Shown here one piece after another: positions 24,639-32,280 of a DNA stretch of 40,994 nt (positions are counted from its first letter, which is position 1; each line of letters begins with the position of its first letter). The notes beneath the pieces were generated by a model. The model saw only the letters and a program-made list of their open reading frames with translations, searched no databases and was not told the DNA's origin. The position numbers and the translations under genes are program-made. The stretch spans positions 1 through 40,994 of the forward strand of contig DDLV01000012.1 in NCBI GenBank assembly GCA_002340325.1, written 5' to 3'. This DNA comes from Glaciecola sp. UBA2563 (lineage in GTDB: Bacteria; Pseudomonadota; Gammaproteobacteria; Enterobacterales; Alteromonadaceae).

Positions 24639-26684
24639 TTACTCGTGGTCGGTCCATTCTTTTTGAATCGAGCTGCTGCCAAACTCGGTTTCTTCGAAGC
24701 TTGAATTACTTCGTAAACCGCCATTCCCCCATAATTGTGAGTCTGCATTGAAAATCCGATTACCCCATAACTGCGAATTTACATCAAAGCCTTGGTTACC
24801 CCACAGCTGTGAATCGGTGTTAAACGATGTATGACGCCAAAGTTGCGAGTTACTTCTAAATCCGCCAGAAGTGTGGCGCCATAGCTGCGAATCAGAGTTA
24901 AAGCTTCGGTTGCCCCAAAGTTGAGAGTCGCTATTAAACCTTCCTTTCCGCCATAGCTGCGAGTCGTTATACACGCCATTCCATTCAAGACCTTCTGCAC
25001 CAATAATCTCAAATTCACCTGTTACCTCATTCAATCTCACCGGACCAATATAGTGCTCTTCACCGTCTAACTCTTTGGCTATGGACATTGTTTGGTCAAT
25101 GCAATCATTAGCCGTTGAATATATTGCATTATACGCATCGACTAAGCCTAATCCTTGTTGGAAAACGCTAAATGCCAAGGTTTGCTCATCTAGTGTTGCA
25201 ATCCTCGCAGTGTCCATTAGCCTACATTTTACCTCGTCTGGCGTAAGCAATGGGTCGTTTTCGAGCATTAAAGCAACGATACCAGAAATAACAGCCGTCG
25301 ATTGTGACGTTCCTGACAGCTCGAAATAGTCGTGCTCGTCAAATGGATCGTTATCAAACATGCTGAAATGGTCACGTATAAAGGTCTTTTCCGCTATTAA
25401 CCCTTGAATTCTGCTGCCTGGCGCAACTAACTCAGGCTTGATAAAACCCTCTACCGTTGGGCCTGCACTTGAAAACGTCGGCACAAAATCATCATTCATA
25501 TCAAACGGGGTTGCATTATCAGACGCTGCACCCACGGTAATAATGTATGGGGTATTTCCCGGAACGCCTACAGACATAGCGCCAGATCCTCGATTCCCTG
25601 CAGCAGCGACTACGACAATACCTTCTTGCCATGCGCGCATGACGAGCTGATTGAGCGGATCATCCCAATAATAACTGGTGGGTAGGGCACTGAATGATAG
25701 GTTAAGTACACGTATATTGTATCTATCCTTGTGCTCAATCGCGTATTCAATAGATTCTAAAACGCGTGTATATGTTGAAGCGCCTAGCTCGTCAAATGCC
25801 CGCACTATGATTAAGTCAGCATTAGGTGCGATACCGTTATAGCTCTCTACACCATCGTCATTATATCTGACAGTTTTCGATGAGTTTGCAATAATACTGG
25901 TCACATGTGTACCGTGGCCGTTACCGTCTTCTTTGTCGTAGTCTTTATTGAGATCCTTTTTCGAAATAAGGTCCTTGTACACTATCTTCTTATCATCGCC
26001 ATCGGTATCTTTTTCAATTTCTTTGAGAAGCGAGCTACCAGTATCGACAATCGCGACACCTATACCGCGACCTGTTAGCCCCATGTCATGAAGCTTATCA
26101 GCGCGGACTAATGTTGGGAAAAATGTATCGCGGTTTTTGCCTTGTACAATATTAGTGTCATTAGCTTGTAATGACATTGTTTCACCATTTTCGAAATATA
26201 GTAATGCACTGAAATCGCTCGGGTTTGAGCTAGTAAGATTTTCATATTCCACTTCGAGCTCTAGCGTTTTATCATCATCGTCGATTTCGGCGTCGTCTAA
26301 CTCGTAAAAGCCATCATCCTTCTCTTTAAAATCTGATTTTTCACCGTTAATTATGATTTTTTTGACTTTTCGAGATTCTTCTGGAAACGTAAGTAAAACC
26401 TTTTCAATATCTTCATCATAGTTGCCATCCACAGGTGCAGACCATTTGATAGAGCGGTTTTTCGCATCAAACTTAAATCGACTATTTGTTGTTAACATCT
26501 TTTCAGTTAACTTAAACGCGTATGCATCGGCATCAGTATTGTTTAACTCGCCAAACCTTAAGTTTATTTTGAGTGTTTCACCGGGCTCCAGAGTAATTTG
26601 ATCTTCTTGAGAAAAAACAAGTGAGCCACTATCGGATAGAAGTTTTTCCTTGTATCGCTTGCCATTAATGATAATTCGTCGCAA
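24639..26684 (-). CDS. S8 subtilisin-like protease with C-terminal SQLW repeats (5'-interrupted)
   Basis: The open part encodes 681 residues from TTG 26684. It begins in the middle of a duplicated beta-type domain, then has the S8 domain with Asp214 (VAIVDTGSS), His257 (GNGHGTHV), oxyanion Asn364 (AAAGNRG) and Ser460 (LSGTSQSTA): a complete catalytic site. A linker leads to seven SQLW repeats (573-660) and a short acidic end. There is no signal peptide and no Shine-Dalgarno at TTG 26684. The frame is continuous with the I9 piece upstream except for TAA 26694-26696, so I read this as the 3' part of one gene (27107 to 24639). Without read-through the enzyme would lack export signal and folding prodomain. 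Confidence 0.85.
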   Translation of the reverse strand: MRRIIINGKRYKEKLLSDSGSLVFSQEDQITLEPGETLKINLRFGELNNTDADAYAFKLTEKMLTTNSRFKFDAKNRSIKWSAPVDGNYDEDIEKVLLTFPEESRKVKKIIINGEKSDFKEKDDGFYELDDAEIDDDDKTLELEVEYENLTSSNPSDFSALLYFENGETMSLQANDTNIVQGKNRDTFFPTLVRADKLHDMGLTGRGIGVAIVDTGSSLLKEIEKDTDGDDKKIVYKDLISKKDLNKDYDKEDGNGHGTHVTSIIANSSKTVRYNDDGVESYNGIAPNADLIIVRAFDELGASTYTRVLESIEYAIEHKDRYNIRVLNLSFSALPTSYYWDDPLNQLVMRAWQEGIVVVAAAGNRGSGAMSVGVPGNTPYIITVGAASDNATPFDMNDDFVPTFSSAGPTVEGFIKPELVAPGSRIQGLIAEKTFIRDHFSMFDNDPFDEHDYFELSGTSQSTAVISGIVALMLENDPLLTPDEVKCRLMDTARIATLDEQTLAFSVFQQGLGLVDAYNAIYSTANDCIDQTMSIAKELDGEEHYIGPVRLNEVTGEFEIIGAEGLEWNGVYNDSQLWRKGRFNSDSQLWGNRSFNSDSQLWRHTSGGFRSNSQLWRHTSFNTDSQLWGNQGFDVNSQLWGNRIFNADSQLWGNGGLRSNSSFEETEFGSSSIQKEWTDHE
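24704..24968 (-). repeat. Seven tandem SQLW repeats in the protease tail
   Basis: Units of 11-14 residues: NDSQLWRKGRF, SDSQLWGNRSFN, SDSQLWRHTSGGFR, SNSQLWRHTSFN, TDSQLWGNQGFD, VNSQLWGNRIFN, ADSQLWGNGGLR, then a decayed unit (SNSSFEE). Ser-Gln-Leu-Trp is invariant and followed by RH, RK or GN. Synonymous codons differ between units (for example TCG, TCT and TCA for Ser; CTA, CTT, CTG and TTA for Leu), so the repeats are not a recent DNA expansion but are kept at protein level. Confidence 0.95.
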
Positions 26685-26693
26685 ATTTTTGTT

Positions 26694-26696
26694 TTA
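26694..26696 (-). other. In-frame TAA splitting the I9 and S8 parts of one gene
   Basis: Codons run CCC AGT TAA AAC AAA AAT TTG CGA with no frame change. The flanking residues (YPS, stop, NKNLRRIIING) align without gaps to the second copy of the same domain (FPEESRKVKKIIING), in which Glu takes the stop position. GAA to TAA is one base change. Nonsense mutation, read-through or sequence error are all possible. Confidence 0.85.
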
Positions 26697-27107
26697 ACTG
26701 GGATATCGCACGGTCAGCGCATCAATCACAATTGGTTTGTCAGTCACATTTTCACCGCGCCAGTTGACGCGACCTTTACTCTCATTGAACTTGATTTGCA
26801 TAGTGTCAATAGACTGGCTAGGACTATCATCGGCCACATTAATTTCTGCGTTTTTAGTGACGCGTAAAGAAGAAAACTCTTTTTGTAAAGCATCCAATTG
26901 CTGCTGGCTTATGGACGCTGCGATAGCATTGATGAATTTAAATTCTTTGACTATCTCGCCGCCGTTGTCATTGACAATGTCAGTCAACGTGTCTTTTGGT
27001 AACCCTTGCAGAATGTATTCTTCGGTTTGGTTATTAGATGTCTGAGGTCCGATGAAGAAAAATATAACTATACCGACGAGTGACAAAACATCAATTACAG
27101 CTTTCAT
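26694..27107 (-). CDS. I9-type protease prodomain with signal anchor (5' part of the S8 gene)
   Basis: A 137-residue product. A hydrophobic N-terminus (MKAVIDVLSLVGIVIFFFIG) acts as signal or anchor; next is an inhibitor-I9/subtilisin-prodomain fold, with EEYILQGLPKD, VNDNGGEIVKEFKFINAIAA and SISQQQLDALQKEFSSLRVTKNAEI (given in pieces), the standard prodomain strand-helix pattern. Then starts the first copy of a duplicated domain (KFNESKGRVNW), cut by TAA. ATG 27107 is preceded by AGGAG 10 bases upstream; the longer frame to 27212 lacks such support. Taken alone it could act in trans as inhibitor or chaperone, but the cut inside a domain favours a broken single gene. Confidence 0.78.
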   Translation of the reverse strand: MKAVIDVLSLVGIVIFFFIGPQTSNNQTEEYILQGLPKDTLTDIVNDNGGEIVKEFKFINAIAASISQQQLDALQKEFSSLRVTKNAEINVADDSPSQSIDTMQIKFNESKGRVNWRGENVTDKPIVIDALTVRYPS

Positions 27108-27267
27108 TACGCTTACGCTCCTATTTATTAAAACCGTTCCTTCGTCCTGAACGAACACTACGTGTACGACATTAACAAAACTTCCGCGCAATGCTTCCAC
27201 TTGGCAACGCAAATGGGGTTAACCACCTGATCTTTTGGGTTGTTTCAGTGTCAATGAATATTTAATC

Positions 27268-27291
27268 GATTCAAAGAATATTCTTTGTATC
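27268..27291. promoter_or_regulatory. Palindromic operator candidate before the protease gene
   Basis: The core CAAAGAATATTCTTTG (27272-27287) is a perfect 16-base palindrome; after one mismatched pair the symmetry continues for three more bases on each side (GAT and ATC). It is about 165 bases before the prodomain start. The sequence differs from the palindrome before the peptide gene, so they are not the same site. Confidence 0.45.
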
Positions 27292-27419
27292 AACGCTTTA
27301 TGCTATAGACGTCTGTAGTTAAATCACGGGTAAAAACAAAAAGAATATGCGTAATTATATTTAGGTATGTAGACAATACGCTTTTGTTTTTAGATGAAAA
27401 AATTACCAGCTTTGAGGGT

Positions 27420-27440
27420 GCGCCATAAACGATATGGCGC
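27420..27440 (-). terminator. Hairpin after the response-regulator gene
   Basis: GCGCCATA and TATGGCGC form a perfect 8-pair GC-rich stem with a 5-base loop, 33 bases past the stop codon on the minus strand. A run of T appears only about 15 bases later, so termination strength is uncertain. Confidence 0.5.
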
Positions 27441-27473
27441 TACAGATTTAAAAAAAGGGGCTATACTCGAGTA

Positions 27474-28661
27474 TCAAAAGAATTCAAGATCGTCAGCGTT
27501 ATTGTCTTGTACTGTAGGCTGTTCCTTTTCTTCAAAAGGTTGATTCAGTGCTGATTCTATATCCGTTGTGATTTTTTCCAATCGATTTTCGAGTCTGCGA
27601 TCAGCATCGAATTTATCGTTAAAGGTTTTTTCACTGGATTCAATAATATCGTGGATATGTTCCTCTTCAGACTCTGTCAAATCCAAGGACATAAATGCTT
27701 GTTCCATTTTGATTGCCATGCCATGAAAAATTTGTCTGCTATCGTCCTGCTGCGTTTTAACATCCTTTTCTAATTCGATGATATTTTGTTGTAACGCTGT
27801 CATTTTGGCGATAAGTTCGTTTCGCTGCTCATAAATCATCATATCTTTTTTCAATGAAAGTAATTTTGATTCCGTTGCTCTACCAACTACAGACATGTGA
27901 TCTCTTAGACGTCCGCAAAGCACTGCATTTTCGACCGGCATATTGTGAACAAGAATGATCATGGTTTGAAAGTTAAACGCGGCTCTTTTGCCGACATCAA
28001 CTACGTGCTTGCGGTCGCGAATATAGTTGAAAACACTTTTCTCCAGCAAGTTTTCATCGTCACCCGTGTAAAAGTATTGTCGCTCTTCTTCAACTGAAAA
28101 CTCGATTGCAATGGATACTCCCAAGCTAGCGCATGAATCTATCAAATGGTTAGCTAATTGTTCATAAGAAGCGCAGTTGAGAATATTCTGCATGTAATGC
28201 AACACAATACTGTGTTCACTCAACGCTGTTATGACATCCTCTGCAGAAACGGATGACTGCATCGTTTCTCGCCTAACGTCGTTGATAAATAACATGCGCT
28301 TTATTAATGAGGCCACTTTCATTTTAATTTCTTCGGGCTCATAAGGCTTGGTGATGTAATCGTCCGCACCAGCTTCATAGCCATTGAGTTTATCTTCAAG
28401 AGTTCCCAGCGAGGAAATGAAAAGCACAGGTATTTGAGCGGTAGCCGGATCCTCTTTAATTTTCTTGCATAGCTCAAAGCCGTCCAATCCCTCAGGGTTC
28501 ACATAGAGCACTATGACATTTGGTTTGGAATACGCTAATTCGTCAATGAGAGTTTGAGAGGAGTTAAAAACTTGAGTTTGGTACTCAGACAATGTATCTA
28601 TGATTTGACTGGGACTATCCCCGCTATCATCAACAATATAGACGACACTCTTATCTTCCAT
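27474..28661 (-). CDS. Receiver-domain protein with Tyr in place of the phospho-acceptor Asp
   Basis: A 395-residue cytoplasmic protein. The N-terminal receiver domain (about 5-122) keeps the acidic pair (IVDDSGD) and Lys of TKPYEPEE, but the phospho-acceptor position is Tyr53 (VLYVNPEGLDGFELC, where LxDVxMP is normal), so it should not be phosphorylated in the usual way. The middle region (about 140-270) resembles sensor-like domains found after receivers but is not recognised. Residues 265-320 and 340-375 look like coiled coil, and the C-terminus is acidic and ends DDLEFF, like the tail of some chemotaxis-linked proteins. No DNA-binding or enzymatic domain is seen. It precedes the protease gene on the same strand; probably a protein-interaction regulator of the cluster. 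Confidence 0.82.
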   Translation of the reverse strand: MEDKSVVYIVDDSGDSPSQIIDTLSEYQTQVFNSSQTLIDELAYSKPNVIVLYVNPEGLDGFELCKKIKEDPATAQIPVLFISSLGTLEDKLNGYEAGADDYITKPYEPEEIKMKVASLIKRMLFINDVRRETMQSSVSAEDVITALSEHSIVLHYMQNILNCASYEQLANHLIDSCASLGVSIAIEFSVEEERQYFYTGDDENLLEKSVFNYIRDRKHVVDVGKRAAFNFQTMIILVHNMPVENAVLCGRLRDHMSVVGRATESKLLSLKKDMMIYEQRNELIAKMTALQQNIIELEKDVKTQQDDSRQIFHGMAIKMEQAFMSLDLTESEEEHIHDIIESSEKTFNDKFDADRRLENRLEKITTDIESALNQPFEEKEQPTVQDNNADDLEFF

Positions 28662-28944
28662 GAATTTTCTCGCTTGTTTTGTTTAGTTATCGTGCGGTGG
28701 TTTTAATTTATGCTTGTTTTGCAGGCTGTTTCTCGTATATCTTCAATTACGTTAAAGTATACCTTAGTTTAATAAAATACAAAGTAAAACAAAAGAATCA
28801 TATAATGTTTTGTGCGGTAAAAATATGCCGTAAACTTTAATCCATTACGCAGTATCCTGGCCCTATTTCTTTCTATTAAATCAAGAGTAAGGGAAGATGA
28901 GAAGTCGGTGTTCACGCAATACAATAAGGAATTGATCGCTACAT

Positions 28945-29316
28945 ATGGTCCTGAAAATTTTACGAAACGCACTTGGTATGGTAATCGTGGCGGGTGACCA
29001 CCTTACCCGATTCAGTAGAATTAAACGCGATACCCAAGAACAGAATAAGGTCGCCGAAGAAACGAGAAACATGACGTTATATCATTTTTTTGCTTGCCCG
29101 TTTTGTGTCAAAACACGACGTGCCATTCATAAACTCAATCTGCCTATCAGCAAAAAAAACGCGGCCAAAGGTTCTGAATTCAGGCAAGAACTAGCGCAAG
29201 GTGGGGGGAAGATACAGGTGCCTTGTTTACATATTAAGCATGCGAATGGTAACGATGAATGGCTATATGATTCAAATGCAATAATCGATATGTTACAACA
29301 AAAGTTTGGTGCATAA
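28945..29316 (+). CDS. Membrane-associated glutaredoxin-like protein
   Basis: A 123-residue thioredoxin-fold protein with the redox motif CPFC (HFFACPFCVKTRRAIHKL), the cis-Pro segment QVPCLHI and the DSNAIIDMLQQKF end typical of glutaredoxin/GST-N domains. A hydrophobic N-terminal stretch (about 1-25) precedes it, as in related gammaproteobacterial proteins, and could associate it with the membrane. It would reduce disulfides or mixed disulfides with glutathione. The gene is monocistronic, convergent with the DUF3754 gene 42 bases downstream. Confidence 0.87.
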   Translation: MVLKILRNALGMVIVAGDHLTRFSRIKRDTQEQNKVAEETRNMTLYHFFACPFCVKTRRAIHKLNLPISKKNAAKGSEFRQELAQGGGKIQVPCLHIKHANGNDEWLYDSNAIIDMLQQKFGA

Positions 29317-29358
29317 GGCGATGCCTAGTTTTAGCCTAGATATCGCATTAGCTAAAGG

Positions 29359-30615
29359 CTAGTTAAAGATATCATCCCAACGTGAGACCAGCAGCGCATT
29401 AGCTTCACGCAGTGGGAGAGCAGTAAAACGATTTCCCTTTTGCTCCACAATTCCAAGTTGTTGTAGCTTGTTGAGCGCATCATCTATTTCAAAGTTTATA
29501 TGCACATCAAAAGAGGTGCTCAGCCATGTTTCAATGGCTTGATCAAGCTCTTCCACAGTCAATCCTTCTTTCGCTTGCAGAAGAAAATGATACGCGAGAA
29601 TGGCTTCTTTACATTCCTCTTCTTCGGCAGCATCAATCACATGATGAAAAACGCCAGCATTGTTATCCAGATTTTTAAAATAAAGGTTTTCCGTCAAGGA
29701 CTTCATAAACTTCATCTTTCGGTTTTTGAATTTGCCCCATTCTTTAAAAATGAATCCACCTAAAACACCAAACGCAACGGCAAGCCCAATCAATTCTGTT
29801 TTACCAATGGTGACTTCTTTGTCTGAGAATCCTAACCAGTAGCTAAATAACGCTGCTAATAATATCAGCGAACCACCCAGTTTTGTGACCAGCATAATGG
29901 TGCCGCCGATAACGGCTGAACCACCGATTATAGCTTTGTCAATTGTTCTCATCCTGACTTCGCTATTTGGAAATAGCATTTCAAGATCCGCTTTTGGCAC
30001 ATTTTGAAAGAGCTTAATAATCGTTGATCCTGGCGTAATGTGAGAGAGATCTCTTTTTTGAGAATCAAAATAATCTTTATCTTTGAACTTTATATAAACC
30101 GCTACCTTTTCGAAGTTAGTAAATGTGATTGGGAGCTTTTTGAGCCCAAACCACTTGACTAATGTTTCGGTCTTTTCTTGTTCACCTCGCCGATAAAAAA
30201 CCACCTCATCAAAATCTTCAAACTGAACATGAAGCTTTACCTTAAAAAGCGAGGTTTGTTGCAAAGCATCCTCTAAATCTTCCGGTGTGATCTTCTCGTA
30301 ATTTGCTGCCTGAAGTATCCGCTCAAAACCTATGGCTAATTGAGATTGCAATAGAAGTAAATCTTGCTGTGTGTATTTTTCAATAGTGACAGTATCTGAC
30401 ATCAAATCGAATGGTGCATAGGCCGACTTTAGGCGTTCTAGCTGCTCATGAAATTGATGATGAAACAGACTTTCAATGAGTTTGTTTACGCGGAAAAATA
30501 GCGCTCGATTAGTGAGACCTCCCTCTTTATCATTCAATAAGCTTTCATTATAGAGTGAGCTACATTGCTCAATGATCGTACTTTTTCGCAGAGGTATAAA
30601 TCGTTGATCAGACAT
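29359..30615 (-). CDS. DUF3754 (TMEM143-like) membrane protein
   Basis: A 418-residue protein beginning MSDQRFIPLRKSTIIEQC. The N-terminal soluble half has the FDEVVFYRRGEQEKTETLVKWFGLKK block typical of DUF3754/TMEM143; two membrane segments follow at about 222-262 and 270-290 (IIGGSAVIGGTIMLVTKLGG and LIGLAVAFGVLGGFIF), then KFMKSLTENLYFKNLDNNAGVFH-type sequence, in pieces, and a helical C-terminal domain. Function unknown; the human relative is mitochondrial. It is last of a same-strand run with the DUF3465 and ypfJ genes (gaps 62 and 37 bases). Confidence 0.8.
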   Translation of the reverse strand: MSDQRFIPLRKSTIIEQCSSLYNESLLNDKEGGLTNRALFFRVNKLIESLFHHQFHEQLERLKSAYAPFDLMSDTVTIEKYTQQDLLLLQSQLAIGFERILQAANYEKITPEDLEDALQQTSLFKVKLHVQFEDFDEVVFYRRGEQEKTETLVKWFGLKKLPITFTNFEKVAVYIKFKDKDYFDSQKRDLSHITPGSTIIKLFQNVPKADLEMLFPNSEVRMRTIDKAIIGGSAVIGGTIMLVTKLGGSLILLAALFSYWLGFSDKEVTIGKTELIGLAVAFGVLGGFIFKEWGKFKNRKMKFMKSLTENLYFKNLDNNAGVFHHVIDAAEEEECKEAILAYHFLLQAKEGLTVEELDQAIETWLSTSFDVHINFEIDDALNKLQQLGIVEQKGNRFTALPLREANALLVSRWDDIFN

Positions 30616-30677
30616 GCAAAGCCCTTCACTTAAACAACGTTTTTATTCGGATAAACGCAAAACATAACGTGTGGTGA

Positions 30678-31145
30678 CTACTCGTATGTTTTTCCGTTGT
30701 GTTTTATCCAGCCACCAATATGTCGTCCATTGGGGTCATGGTGGGTCCAATGAATCAAACCGCCTTTGTCGTTCCAAATATACTCGCCAAAATAATCAAG
30801 TTGATCGCCAACCTGAATATCGTTTATGCGTGGTGCTAAGTCTATGTTATGCACTACCAGCAGCGTTTCACCATCAGATTCTTTAACCAGTATGCGTTGA
30901 TGTCGCGAACCTTTGGTGTCATCGGGTAAAAGACTTACAACGATACCACTTCCTTGCGCTTGAACATCTTCTAATCGGTCTTTTCGTGCTTCAATTGATG
31001 AAATAAAGCCGGTGTCTGGCGCGAACCTTTCTGTACTCGTTGCTTCCGTGCCATTATTAGACTGTTCATACATTTGCCACAAGCCAATACATATAACAAC
31101 TACAACACCCACCAAGCTAATTGGTTTCTTTTTTGATTTATTCAT
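30678..31145 (-). CDS. DUF3465 secreted protein
   Basis: A 155-residue protein with an N-terminal membrane/signal segment (SLVGVVVVICIGLWQMY). The body is the DUF3465 domain: GSGIVVSLLPDDTKGSRHQ, LLVVHNIDLAPRI, VGDQLDYFGEYIWN and GGLIHWTHHDPNGRH. The GSRHQ, HNIDLAPR and HWTHHDP blocks are the hallmark and suggest a small OB-fold-like periplasmic domain of unknown function. The gene lies 37 bases after ypfJ and 62 before DUF3754 on the same strand. Confidence 0.86.
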   Translation of the reverse strand: MNKSKKKPISLVGVVVVICIGLWQMYEQSNNGTEATSTERFAPDTGFISSIEARKDRLEDVQAQGSGIVVSLLPDDTKGSRHQRILVKESDGETLLVVHNIDLAPRINDIQVGDQLDYFGEYIWNDKGGLIHWTHHDPNGRHIGGWIKHNGKTYE

Positions 31146-31182
31146 TTTTAACTCTCTTCAAACGTCATATACATCAGATAAA

Positions 31183-32130
31183 TCAACTTGAGAAGGTATC
31201 ACATGCTGCAAGGTCGCCTGTATCATACCCGCGTTTAAACCACGATTTGCGTTGAGCGGAAGTACCGTGGGTAAAACTCTCAGGTATAACATATCCTTGG
31301 AACTGTTTTTGTAAGCGATCGTCGCCGGTGGCAGCGGCTGCGCTCAATGCTTCATCTAGATCACCGCTCTCTAACAGATCTCTATGTCTGTCAGCAGAAT
31401 GTGCCCACAAACCTGCAAAACAATCTGCTTGCAGTTCTTGCTTAACCGATAGCCTATTGGCTTCTATTTCTGATACACGCTGCTTTTGTGCATACACTTT
31501 TGAAGAGATACCAAGTAACGTCTGCACATGGTGACCAACTTCATGCCCGATAACATACGCCTGAGCAAAGTCACCTGGCGCACCGAACTTGCTTCTTAAA
31601 TCATCATAAAACGACAAATCGATATACATCTTTCGATCGGCTGGACAATAAAACGGCCCCATTGCAGCGCCTGCGTGACCACAAGCTGAGGCCACACTGC
31701 CAGAAAAGAGCACAAGTGTAGGCTCCTCATACTGACGTCCGATGCCCTTAAAAAGGGCATGCCAGGTTGTTTCCGTATCTGCTAGAACGACAGAGACAAA
31801 ATCGGCCAATGCATCTTCCTCTGGTGAAGTCGCATTATATGCAGTCGTTGAGGGAGCGGGGCTTTGCAAATAATTTGAATCATTGAGATTGCCGGGCATT
31901 AGATTGATGCCCAAGAACTTAGCACCAAAAAACACCACAACGCCAATGCCAAGAACAATTCGCCCGAGTTTTGTTTTTAACAACATGGGGAGAATGCGAA
32001 GTATAACTGAGATAAGTCCTGATCTGCCGCCACTGCGACTGCCCGAAAAGCGATTGCGGTTGGTACGCCCTTCCATGATTCGACGTCGATCTTCTACGTA
32101 ACGGCTTCGACGACCTGATTTCCAACGCAC
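31183..32130 (-). CDS. ypfJ: Neutral zinc metallopeptidase YpfJ
   Basis: A 315-residue membrane-anchored zinc metallopeptidase of the KPN_02809/YpfJ family. Basic N-terminus (MRWKSGRRSRYVEDRRR), a membrane segment near 60-80 (LGRIVLGIGVVVFFGAKFLG), and the metalloprotease domain with HEVGHHVQTLLG (HExxH) and a downstream Glu in ELQADCFAGLWAH. Family members are intact at similar length. GTG 32130 is preceded by AAAGGA at six bases, a good ribosome-binding site. Substrates are unknown. It is first in a same-strand group with DUF3465 and DUF3754. Confidence 0.92.
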   Translation of the reverse strand: MRWKSGRRSRYVEDRRRIMEGRTNRNRFSGSRSGGRSGLISVILRILPMLLKTKLGRIVLGIGVVVFFGAKFLGINLMPGNLNDSNYLQSPAPSTTAYNATSPEEDALADFVSVVLADTETTWHALFKGIGRQYEEPTLVLFSGSVASACGHAGAAMGPFYCPADRKMYIDLSFYDDLRSKFGAPGDFAQAYVIGHEVGHHVQTLLGISSKVYAQKQRVSEIEANRLSVKQELQADCFAGLWAHSADRHRDLLESGDLDEALSAAAATGDDRLQKQFQGYVIPESFTHGTSAQRKSWFKRGYDTGDLAACDTFSS

Positions 32131-32280
32131 GTGTTTTCCTTTATTTTTACAACGTCCTTATTGGGTAGGCTATCGATTTTTTAATTGAAACACAACTTTC
32201 TATGGCGCAGTAGGCATTTAGCGAGAACAATAAAGATAATTTAAGAGGTGAATTTTCATAAAAGCACACAGTTAAGCTAG

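Larger units (their letters stand above)
27108..27473. other. Intergenic region upstream of the protease gene
   Basis: About 365 AT-rich bases with no credible gene. It contains the promoter region of the protease gene, the near-palindrome at 27268-27291 and a hairpin at 27420-27440 next to the response-regulator stop codon. Confidence 0.55.

Noticed and set aside
24704..24968. SQLW array as a DNA-level tandem repeat or CRISPR-like array
   Set aside because: The nucleotide sequences of the units differ widely by synonymous changes and there are no spacers; the repetition is in the protein.
26682..26684. TTG 26684 as the true start of an independent S8 protease
   Set aside because: No Shine-Dalgarno, no signal peptide, and the product would start in the middle of a duplicated domain; continuation of the upstream frame is the better reading.
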